From JBAPUB01 sp049282455 (GTDB lineage: Bacteria; Actinomycetota; Actinomycetes; JAHEKZ01), in NCBI GenBank assembly GCA_049282455.1, contig JBAPUB010000145.1, positions 1-38,585 on the forward strand: DNA of 38,585 nucleotides, written 5' to 3'. Of this stretch, positions 19,929 to 25,843 are shown piece by piece (position 1 is the first letter of the stretch; every line of letters begins with the position of its first letter). The position numbers and the translations under genes are program-made. The notes beneath the pieces are model-generated. The model had not been told where the DNA came from. It did no database searches and worked only from the letters and a program-made list of their open reading frames with translations.

Positions 19929-19953
19929 CGGTAAGGAGCAGCTGGACTCGCAT
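19918..19953 (-). CDS. leuS leader peptide MRVQLLLTEPR
   Basis: An 11-codon reading frame, ATG 19951-19953 to TGA 19918-19920, encoding MRVQLLLTEPR. The three consecutive Leu codons (CTG, CTC, CTT at 19933-19941) are at residues 5-7. The frame lies 95 nt upstream of leuS and is followed by a stem that includes its last codons and then by an intrinsic terminator. This is the classical arrangement of a ribosome-mediated attenuator sensing leucyl-tRNA. There is no Shine-Dalgarno, but TACCCT (19960-19965) ends six bases before the ATG, so the RNA probably begins at the A of ATG and the peptide is translated from a leaderless transcript. I know leader-peptide attenuation from actinobacterial amino-acid biosynthesis genes; its use for leuS here is inferred. 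Confidence 0.78.
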   Translation of the reverse strand: MRVQLLLTEPR

Positions 19954-19959
19954 CCCCGC

Positions 19960-19989
19960 AGGGTACCGCAGCGGGCACCCGCCAGCGAA
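19960..19989 (-). promoter_or_regulatory. leuS leader promoter
   Basis: Minus-strand -10 TACCCT (19960-19965) with a weak -35 TTCGCT (19984-19989), 18 bases apart. The predicted start of transcription is the A of the leader-peptide ATG at 19953. It sits in the 71-nt gap after the GGDEF gene stop. Confidence 0.6.
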
Positions 19990-20024
19990 GGACGCCGCGC
20001 AGCGGTCGACGAGGTCGGGCCGCT

Positions 20025-21152
20025 CTAGGCACCCGACTGGGGCTGCTCCTGGTTCTGTCCTGCCTTCGGCCGTGAGCCGCCGCGCCGCAACGCTCGCCGG
20101 AGGTACATCTCCTGGTCCGCCTTGCCCAGCAAGGTGTCGAGGGTCCCGCTGTCCCAGGGCGCGAGCATGGCTCCACCGGCGCACACGCGAGGAGACCACA
20201 CGGCGTCGGGCACGGGAGGGTTGTGCATCACGCGCTCCCTGATCCGTCGCTCGAGCTCCATCGGAGCCATCCCGGCTCCGGGGCCGAGCACGCAGAACTC
20301 GTCGCCCCCCCAACGGGCGACCACGTCGGTCGAGCGCGTCACGGCCCGCAGCGCGTCCGCAACCGCCACGACCACCTCGTCCCCGGCGTCGTGCCCGACG
20401 ACCTCGTTGACGTGGGCCAGCTGATCGATGTCGACGTAGACGCAGTGCACAGCGTCTCCTTGGCGTCGAGCCACCTCCACCATCTGCTGGCCGAGCATGG
20501 TCAGTCCCCGTCGGTTGGCGAGCCCAGTGAGCGAGTCGCGAACCGACGCCAACGACGCCGTCTCCTCGGCCCGGGACAGCGCGTGGACCAGCCGCCGGCG
20601 GGACACACAGACCAGGATCCCGAGTGCGGTGAGCGCAGCTCCTCCTGCCAGCCACAGGACCGGCCAGTCGACCAGCTCAGCCACGGCCAGGGCCACCAGC
20701 CAGCACAGCCACACGGCGTAGAGCGCGGCCACCAGCCAGCGGACCGACAGCAGCAGCGCACCAGCAGCGGTCGCTGCGAGGATGACCCCCAGCGACCAGG
20801 CCACCTCGTCAGTCAGGGCCAGACCGAGAGCGGCCGGCGCCGCCGCGAGGATGACCGCGCAGGCTGCCACCGGGTCGGCCCAACCGGCCGGGCCACCACG
20901 CAGCAGAACCACAGTCAGGAGACCTGTGAGGGCCAGTCCGACAGCCAACGAGACGCAGGCGGTCACGAGCGTCCCGGGCTCCCCAGCCGCAGCCTGGGCT
21001 GCGGCCAGGATCGCGGCGACGACCGTCCAGGCCAGGAGCACGCTCAGGACCGGGGGCAGCGCGGACCAGACGGCGGCGTCGCGGCGCACGTCGTCTGGAT
21101 CTCCTGGATCCGCCCCGACCACGAGAACGATGTCGTCACGCACGATCCGCAC
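20025..21152 (-). CDS. Membrane-anchored GGDEF diguanylate cyclase
   Basis: A 375-residue protein with a hydrophobic sensor half and a C-terminal GGDEF domain that should make cyclic di-GMP from GTP. Six or so membrane helices span about residues 30-185; no separate sensory domain is seen. The GGDEF domain begins with RDSLTGLANRRGL near 205 and has an intact WGGDEF active site near 280. RSTD lies five residues before GGDEF, fitting an RxxD inhibitory site, so product inhibition is likely. There is no EAL domain. GTG start at 21152 without a clear Shine-Dalgarno; a short inverted repeat (21163-21175, GTGGG/CCCAC) lies just upstream. The C-terminal tail is low-complexity and Gln-rich. Confidence 0.9.
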   Translation of the reverse strand: MRIVRDDIVLVVGADPGDPDDVRRDAAVWSALPPVLSVLLAWTVVAAILAAAQAAAGEPGTLVTACVSLAVGLALTGLLTVVLLRGGPAGWADPVAACAVILAAAPAALGLALTDEVAWSLGVILAATAAGALLLSVRWLVAALYAVWLCWLVALAVAELVDWPVLWLAGGAALTALGILVCVSRRRLVHALSRAEETASLASVRDSLTGLANRRGLTMLGQQMVEVARRQGDAVHCVYVDIDQLAHVNEVVGHDAGDEVVVAVADALRAVTRSTDVVARWGGDEFCVLGPGAGMAPMELERRIRERVMHNPPVPDAVWSPRVCAGGAMLAPWDSGTLDTLLGKADQEMYLRRALRRGGSRPKAGQNQEQPQSGA

Positions 21153-21283
21153 CTTGACGCAGGTGGGACACCCACAGGGTGATATCGAGCCAAGTTGCCC
21201 CTAACGGCGGAACCCCGGGGCCGCCTGCGGTCCGAGCCGCTCGGACCGAGGGGGTCTGGAACAAACGCCCGTGCACTGCGGTT

Positions 21284-21307
21284 AGTAACTGTGTAATCAT
21301 GTAATCC
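21284..21307. promoter_or_regulatory. Three tandem 8-bp GTAA boxes (candidate operator)
   Basis: Three adjacent 8-bp units: AGTAACTG (21284-21291), TGTAATCA (21292-21299), TGTAATCC (21300-21307). Each has GTAA in the same register, giving an exact 8-bp period. They end 16 bases before the ATG of a gene with a ribbon-helix-helix-like domain. The run is AT-rich against a very GC-rich background. Ribbon-helix-helix proteins typically bind short tandem or inverted repeats, so autoregulation is likely. Confidence 0.6.
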
Positions 21308-21323
21308 AACGAAGGAAGCCATC

Positions 21324-21926
21324 ATGAACCAGCCCGACGAAGACCCCCGACCCACGTCTCACGGTCGACGCCGTGGATCTCCTCGAGGTGCCGGGCGCCG
21401 CGGCCGGCCCCAGGCCGACCTGCCCGACACCGCCGACGCCGCGGCTTGGCTCGCCGGCCGCCTGCCCGGCGAGTGGTTCGTCGCGAGCCCAACGGTGACC
21501 GTCGACCGCGAGGAGATCATCGTCGTCGGTGCGCTGCCGACCGTCGACCTGCCCGACACCGGCCCCGACCGCGACGCGGCCACCGCAGGCCGGGTCAGCC
21601 GGTTTCGCGAGCAGACCCGCAGCGAACGGATGACGATCGCTGACGAAGCCCACGCTCGGTACGGACGCACCCTGTCCTGGGGTGTCACCCTGGGCGACAC
21701 CAAACACCTGTTCACCCACCTGTCGACTCCAGTGATGACGCGGCTGCGGCAGCCCGAACGGCAGGTCCTGGACACCCTCGTCGACGCCGGAGTCGCACGG
21801 TCACGGTCGGACGCCCTCGGCTGGGCCGTGAGGCTCGTGGCCGAGAACTCCGAGGAGTGGCTGTCGGCGCTGCGAGACGCCATGAGCGACGTCGAGCGGA
21901 TCCGCAACGAGGGCCCCACAGCCTGA
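21324..21926 (+). CDS. Hypothetical protein with ribbon-helix-helix-like C-terminal domain
   Basis: 200 residues; I do not recognise a named family. The first 30 residues are basic and low-complexity (HGRRRGSPRGAGRRGRPQ), resembling an AT-hook-like or nucleic-acid-binding tail. The middle (DTADAAAWLAGRLPGEWFVASPTVTVDREEIIVVGALPTV..., residues about 33-75) looks like a small alpha/beta domain. A region rich in Arg and Glu follows. The C-terminal part (about residues 130-170: STPVMTRLRQPERQVLDTL, then AGVARSRSDALGWAVRLVAEN) has the strand-helix-helix pattern of CopG/Arc-type proteins. Strong ribosome site GAAGGAAG six bases before the ATG. Tandem GTAA boxes directly upstream suggest autoregulation. 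It could be a DNA-binding regulator; no toxin gene is adjacent. Confidence 0.8.
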   Translation: MNQPDEDPRPTSHGRRRGSPRGAGRRGRPQADLPDTADAAAWLAGRLPGEWFVASPTVTVDREEIIVVGALPTVDLPDTGPDRDAATAGRVSRFREQTRSERMTIADEAHARYGRTLSWGVTLGDTKHLFTHLSTPVMTRLRQPERQVLDTLVDAGVARSRSDALGWAVRLVAENSEEWLSALRDAMSDVERIRNEGPTA

Positions 21927-21941
21927 CGGGCTCAGGTTGTA

Positions 21942-21992
21942 CAGTCGCGCCGACACAACACGCCTACACACGCCATGGTCTCGGCGCGACTG
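21942..21992. repeat. 12-bp perfect inverted repeat upstream of the DUF6325 gene
   Basis: CAGTCGCGCCGA (21942-21953) and TCGGCGCGACTG (21981-21992) are perfect complements separated by 27 bases. The structure begins 15 bases after the preceding stop and ends 33 bases before the next ATG. As RNA it would form a strong hairpin and may act as a terminator or leader structure; there is no T-run. Confidence 0.7.
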
Positions 21993-22025
21993 CGACCGAC
22001 CAGCCCTGGCCCAGGAAGGAACAGC

Positions 22026-22466
22026 ATGTCCGACGATCTCGAGGTTGGACCCGTCGACTACCTGGTCGTCGAGTTCCCGGGGAACAAGATGACGGGCGAG
22101 GCACTACCGATGCTCGTCGACCTCGTCGACGCCGGGATCATCCGGATCCTCGACCTGGTCTTCGTCCGTCGTGACCTCGACGGCACGCTGACCGTGCTGG
22201 AGATCGCCGACTTCGACGGTGACGGTGTCGAGGACCTGGCCATCTTCCAGGGGGCGTCCTCCGGGCTGCTCGACGAGGACGACATCAACGAGTCCGGGGC
22301 TGTGATCGAGCCGGGTTCTTCCGCGGGGATCCTGGTCTTCGAGAACCGCTGGGCCGCGCCGTTCGTCGGAGCCCTCCGCAGGTCCGGCGCCGAGGTCGTC
22401 GCCAGCGGCCGTATTCCCGCGCAGGACCTCATGGACGCCATCGACGCAGCAGAGAGCCGTGCCTGA
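22026..22466 (+). CDS. DUF6325 family protein
   Basis: A 146-residue acidic soluble protein, recognised as DUF6325 (similar in pattern to DUF1269-type proteins). It opens with VGPVDYLVVEFPGNKMTGEALPML, has LVDAGIIRILDLVFVRRDLDG and a very acidic centre (EIADFDGDGVEDL), and ends with FENRWAAPFVGALRRSGAEVVASGRIPAQDLMDAI (listed by motif, residues about 100-140). Its function is unknown. ATG 22026 has AGGAAGGA upstream at good spacing. It is immediately followed by a SHOCT-domain gene with the same style of ribosome site, a pairing I have seen repeatedly in actinobacteria, so the two probably form an operon. Confidence 0.85.
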   Translation: MSDDLEVGPVDYLVVEFPGNKMTGEALPMLVDLVDAGIIRILDLVFVRRDLDGTLTVLEIADFDGDGVEDLAIFQGASSGLLDEDDINESGAVIEPGSSAGILVFENRWAAPFVGALRRSGAEVVASGRIPAQDLMDAIDAAESRA

Positions 22467-22511
22467 CCGACGACGCACGAGCCGTCCCACACGACCAGGA
22501 AGGAACCACCC

Positions 22512-22793
22512 ATGCCAGGACTCATCCGAGGCGTCGCACGCACTGCAGTGATCGCCGGAACCGCCTCAGCCGTCGGCGGGCGGGTCAACCACCGCCAGCA
22601 GCAGAAGTGGGCAGCTCAGGACGCACAGAACGCCCCGCAGCAGCAGTACGTCCAGCAGGCGCCCGCACCCGCGCAGGCGGCACCGGCCCCCGACCCGATT
22701 CAGCAGCTCAAGGAGCTCGGTGAGCTGCACAGCCAGGGGATCCTCACCGACGACGAGTTCGCCCAGGAAAAGGCCAAAATCCTCAACGGCTGA
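22512..22793 (+). CDS. SHOCT domain-containing protein
   Basis: A 93-residue protein. The N-terminus MPGLIRGVARTAVIAGTASAVGG is mildly hydrophobic and could be an amphipathic or membrane-associating helix. A Gln/Ala/Pro-rich linker follows (residues 30-58). The C-terminal SHOCT motif occupies about 60-92: DPIQQLKELGELHSQGILTD, then DEFAQEKAKILNG. SHOCT domains are short helical-pair tails of unknown role, often attached to membrane or oligomerising proteins. AGGAAGGAA precedes the ATG. The 3' end overlaps the convergent methyltransferase gene by 11 nt (22783-22793). It likely acts with the DUF6325 product, 45 nt upstream. Confidence 0.9.
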   Translation: MPGLIRGVARTAVIAGTASAVGGRVNHRQQQKWAAQDAQNAPQQQYVQQAPAPAQAAPAPDPIQQLKELGELHSQGILTDDEFAQEKAKILNG

Positions 22794-23556
22794 GCTGCGC
22801 CACCCACAGGTCCTCGGCCGGCCAGCGCGCCGCCCACTGGGCTGACACGATCTCGTACTGGTCGCTGTCGGCGCAGCCGGGCGGCGCGAGCAGCTCGTGC
22901 AGGGCCAACACGTCGAAACCGTTGGCCCGAAGCACCGAGATCCAGTCGCCGTGCGAGGGGTGGTACTCCACCCCGCCCCCGGCCCAGCGCACCCGGTAGG
23001 TGTCGGCGGGCCCGCGCAGCAGCCGGTCCCCCGCGACCCCTTCGTCGTCAGGGACGCACAGCGCAGACAGCGCACTGTTGGTCAAGAACACCAGCCGGCC
23101 GCCGGGGCGCAGCAGCCTCGCGGCCTCGGCGACCCAACGGTTCGGCTCGCACCATGCCCCCGCGCCGTGCTCACTGACCACGAGGTCGAACCGGCCACTG
23201 TGCAGCGGCACGTGCTCGGCATCGGCCTGAACGAGCGGGAACGTCGGACCGAGCTCACGTTGAAGGCGCCGTGCCGTCCGCAGCTGCGCCTCTGTGAGGT
23301 CGACCGCCACGACGCGGGCACCGAGACGGGCCAGCCAGGCCGAGAAGTACGCGGTCCCGCAGGCCAGCTCGACCACGTCGCGTCCCGCCACGTCGCCCAG
23401 GACCTGCAGCTCCCCCTCGGCCCGGCCGAACAGCCCCCAGCGGACTTCCTCCGACGCCCACGAGTGGCGGGCCGCACGGTCGGTGACCTGGGTGTTGAGC
23501 AGCGCCCACAGCTCGGTGTTGAGCGAACGGTCCAGGGTGCGGTCGGCTTCGGTCAT
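22783..23556 (-). CDS. Class I SAM-dependent methyltransferase
   Basis: A 257-residue cytosolic enzyme with the Rossmann-type methyltransferase fold. Motif I is VVELACGTAYFSAWLARLG (residues about 60-78), motif II ends VVAVDLTEAQL, the acidic loop is QADAEHVPL, motif IV is FDLVVSEHGAGAW, and RLLRPGGRLVFLTNS follows (motif VI region). The substrate is unknown; the pattern is the small-molecule or menG-like type rather than rRNA or DNA. ATG at 23556. It stands alone on the minus strand, tail-to-tail with the SHOCT gene. Confidence 0.88.
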   Translation of the reverse strand: MTEADRTLDRSLNTELWALLNTQVTDRAARHSWASEEVRWGLFGRAEGELQVLGDVAGRDVVELACGTAYFSAWLARLGARVVAVDLTEAQLRTARRLQRELGPTFPLVQADAEHVPLHSGRFDLVVSEHGAGAWCEPNRWVAEAARLLRPGGRLVFLTNSALSALCVPDDEGVAGDRLLRGPADTYRVRWAGGGVEYHPSHGDWISVLRANGFDVLALHELLAPPGCADSDQYEIVSAQWAARWPAEDLWVAQLSR

Positions 23557-23628
23557 GCCCGGACCCTAGGACCAACGGGTGGACTCGTTGTGACGGGTCG
23601 ACCCATCTCCTGAGCTGCCCGCGACGTC

Positions 23629-23811
23629 TTAGGCGTCCCGGTCGACGATCTCCAAGATTCGGTCGGTGTTCTCGCGAATGGCGGCGATGTTGCGGAACAT
23701 CCACTTCGGTGGGGCGTCGTCGGACAGGTTCTCGAACATCGTCGGGCCAAACCGTTTGACGAGCAGGCCGATTCCGACGGCGAGTGTCGCGCCCAGGAGA
23801 ACCTTCTTCAT
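23629..23811 (-). CDS. Small membrane-anchored hypothetical protein (60 aa)
   Basis: 60 residues. An N-terminal hydrophobic segment (KVLLGATLAVGIGLLVKRFG) with two preceding lysines looks like a single membrane anchor or uncleaved signal. A soluble tail follows with PPKWMFRNIAAIRENTDRILEIV. No known domain. A GGGA lies a few bases before the ATG, and codon use is like that of its neighbours. I consider it real because of the composition and the clean start, but there is no comparative evidence. It diverges from the membrane protein at 24015. Confidence 0.65.
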   Translation of the reverse strand: MKKVLLGATLAVGIGLLVKRFGPTMFENLSDDAPPKWMFRNIAAIRENTDRILEIVDRDA

Positions 23812-24014
23812 GGTCCCGATCGTGCTCTCAGGGGACCAACGTGGGGAGGGGACAAGGTCCCCTCGACCTGCTCAACACTGTCCCCGCTCGGAACGGGGCC
23901 AACGCCTCTGGCGAGACGTGGGTTGCCCGAAGGACGCTGAACATGCCAGCGCAGACACGGCCCTGTGTCGTCGCGTGTGCTGCGGCGCTGGCCAGGACCG
24001 ATGGGAGGACGATG
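23812..24014. other. Divergent intergenic gap, no gene seen
   Basis: About 200 nt between the 60-residue minus-strand gene and the plus-strand membrane protein. An open plus-strand frame runs back to 23784, but it has no membrane-like or conserved character before 24015, so I treat it as non-coding. It presumably holds promoters for both sides; none is clear. Confidence 0.5.
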
Positions 24015-24434
24015 ATGAACCTCCAGAAGCGAGACCTTGTGGCAACCGGCTTGGTGGCCGCTGCCGGGGTCATCTACCTGCTGTGGCTCCTTGACTCCGT
24101 GCCCACGGCGATGAGCGGGGTTCGGGCAACCGGCGCGGTCATCCTCGCGCTCGGCTTCGCCGCCTCAGCCACTGCGGTCGTGCCCACCTTCGGGCAGCTG
24201 CTTCACGGGAACAAGGTGTACCTGGTGGTGACTTCGCTGCTTGGCTTGGTGGCCCTGGTCGTCGGCGTGGTCATGCTGGTCGGGTCGAGCGACACCGCGC
24301 TGGCCGTCGTCATGGTCGCCATGGTCACGATGTGGCTGATCGCAACGATCCATCACAGCCTCCTCGCCCAGACGACCTCTCCCCCGACGGCGCATCAGTC
24401 GAGCGAGACCGAGAGGCCCCGGGCCACGGTCTGA
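24015..24434 (+). CDS. Small multi-pass membrane protein, unknown function
   Basis: About 139 residues (MNLQKRDLVATGLVAAAGVI...). Four hydrophobic segments are visible: about 10-28, 42-62, 70-95 and 98-118. The polar C-terminal tail is Ser/Thr/Pro-rich. There is no known domain. Two adjacent ATGs (24012, 24015) follow GGAGG at 24004-24008; the second has the better 6-nt spacing. The longer frame from 23784 is not convincing. The gene is followed by about 160 nt without a gene before the tRNA. Confidence 0.75.
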   Translation: MNLQKRDLVATGLVAAAGVIYLLWLLDSVPTAMSGVRATGAVILALGFAASATAVVPTFGQLLHGNKVYLVVTSLLGLVALVVGVVMLVGSSDTALAVVMVAMVTMWLIATIHHSLLAQTTSPPTAHQSSETERPRATV

Positions 24435-24595
24435 GACCTGCCCAGCCAGACCGCACCAAGGCGGCGTCGAGTGCTGCCGTTGACCCGAGCGGGTTCCGAT
24501 CGTAAGTGCGGCTTCGCTTCTTGATCTTGTAGCGCCCGGTCGTGGGTGAGCCGTGTCGGTGTGTGCCGGTCGCACAACCCCCGTGGAGTTAAGAG

Positions 24596-24668
24596 TGGAG
24601 CTAAGGGGACTCGAACCCCTGACCTTCTGCATGCCATGCAGACGCGCTACCAGCTGCGCCATAGCCCC
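24596..24668 (-). tRNA. tRNA-Ala (anticodon GGC)
   Basis: 73 nt on the minus strand. The acceptor stem GGGGCTA/TAGCTCC contains the G3:U70 wobble that identifies alanine tRNAs, and the discriminator is A. The anticodon stem TCTGC/GCAGA encloses the loop ATGGCAT, giving anticodon GGC. The T arm contains GGTTCGAACCC. CCA is not encoded. It lies 60 nt after the histidine phosphatase stop on the same strand, a position common in actinobacteria. Confidence 0.97.
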
Positions 24669-24728
24669 AACCGCCCCGCAGGGCAGCGGCCAGTGTATCG
24701 GCAGGCCACGGCCGACTCGAATCGCAGG

Positions 24729-25364
24729 TCAGCGGTCGTCACCGACCACGCGCTGCGGCAGGCTTCCCGCGTTGTGCTCCACCAGGCGCCACCCGTCGGC
24801 GCCCTCGTGCAGGACCGACCAGCACGCGTTGGCCAGGCCGCCGAAGACCCGCCACTGATCGACGGGCAGACCCAGGGTCCGGCCGAGCACCGCCCGGATC
24901 GTTCCACCGTGCGTGGCCACGACCAGCAGCCCTGCCTCGGGCACGCCGTGCAGTCCGCGCACGACCGCAGCGGTGGCCCGATCGGCCAGCTGCGAACGGG
25001 TCTCCGCACCGCCAGCGGGCACGTCGGCGCCGGAGCGCCACGCGGCGTAGGCCTCGCCGTCCTGGGCCCTCAGCTCGTCAACTCGGCGACCCTGCCAGGT
25101 GCCGCCATCGGTCTCGCGCAGGGCCGGGTCGACTGCGACCACCAGCCCGGTCCGTCGGGCCAGCGCCTCGGCCGTCTCACGAGCGCGCTGAAGGTCGCTG
25201 CTGACCACAGCGTCGGGGTGCAGCGTCGACAGGACGTCAGCGGACAACTCCGCCTGGCGTCGGCCGACGTCGTCCAACGGGATGTCGAGATGGCCCTGGA
25301 ACCGGTTCTCGTCGTTCCACTGGGTGCGACCGTGCCGCCACAGCAGCACCCGACGTCCGGTCAG
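24729..25364 (-). CDS. Histidine phosphatase family protein (probable CTG start)
   Basis: A phosphoglycerate-mutase-like phosphatase, about 211 residues. The catalytic LLWRHGRTQWN is near residue 10, SSDLQRARETAEAL is in the middle, the proton-donor region is LRETDGGTWQG, and the second His is in VVATHGGTIRAVLG. The substrate is unknown. The start is interesting: no ATG/GTG/TTG lies at the rsfS junction, but CTG at 25362-25364 overlaps the rsfS stop as CTGA, and GGAGGT (25371-25376) lies exactly six bases upstream. Alternatives are GTG 25427, deep inside rsfS without a ribosome site, and GTG 25349, 21 bases from the GGAGGT. I favour CTG. Confidence 0.85.
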   Translation of the reverse strand: MTGRRVLLWRHGRTQWNDENRFQGHLDIPLDDVGRRQAELSADVLSTLHPDAVVSSDLQRARETAEALARRTGLVVAVDPALRETDGGTWQGRRVDELRAQDGEAYAAWRSGADVPAGGAETRSQLADRATAAVVRGLHGVPEAGLLVVATHGGTIRAVLGRTLGLPVDQWRVFGGLANACWSVLHEGADGWRLVEHNAGSLPQRVVGDDR

Positions 25365-25747
25365 GGCCGGACCTCCGCCGAGTCGGGCACCGGGAGCTCG
25401 AGGGCGACCAACGGACAGTCCTTCCACAGCCGCTCGAGACTGTAGAACGCGCGCTCATCGTCCTGCTGAACATGAACCACGAGGTCGAGGTAGTCCAGCA
25501 GGACCCATCGGGCGTCGCGTTCGCCCTCACGATGCACCGGCTTGGCGCCCGCGTCGCGAAGACGCTCTTCGACAGCGTCCACGACCGCGGCGACCTGGCG
25601 CTCGTTGCGGGCCGAGCAGAGCAGGAACACGTCGGCGATCGCGAGCTGCTCACTCACGTCGAAGGCGATGATGTCGTGGGCCAGCTTGTCGGCCGCGGCG
25701 ACGGCCGCCGCCTGGGTCATGGCCAGGGTCTCAGCAGTGGCGCTCAC
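25361..25747 (-). CDS. rsfS: Ribosomal silencing factor RsfS
   Basis: A 128-residue protein that binds ribosomal protein L14 (uL14) and blocks subunit joining when nutrients are short. Conserved core features are DKLAHDIIAFDVSEQLAIADVF, SARNERQVAAVVDAVEE and the hallmark ARWVLLDYLDLVVHV. GTG 25747 (V-S-A-T-A-E-T) is used, with AAGAG upstream; a longer frame from TTG 25789 adds an unlikely tail. The C-terminal stop overlaps the histidine phosphatase start. The nadD-LytR_C-rsfS order agrees with other actinobacteria. Confidence 0.93.
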   Translation of the reverse strand: MSATAETLAMTQAAAVAAADKLAHDIIAFDVSEQLAIADVFLLCSARNERQVAAVVDAVEERLRDAGAKPVHREGERDARWVLLDYLDLVVHVQQDDERAFYSLERLWKDCPLVALELPVPDSAEVRP

Positions 25748-25843
25748 GGTCTCTTCGGGTCTCTTCCTGACGGCAACGGTCTGGTGCAAGGGCAGCTCTG
25801 GAGCGGGGACTGAGGCTGGGGGTGCCGCTTCACGTCGAGCCTC

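Noticed and set aside
21324..24434. Genomic island or prophage remnant
   Set aside because: No integrase, attachment-site duplication or transposase; the composition is not clearly different. The tRNA at 24596 has no partial copy that I can see in the window.
24469..24595. Strong terminator after tRNA-Ala
   Set aside because: Only a 5-bp TGTGC/GCACA stem and no T-run on the minus strand; too weak to list.
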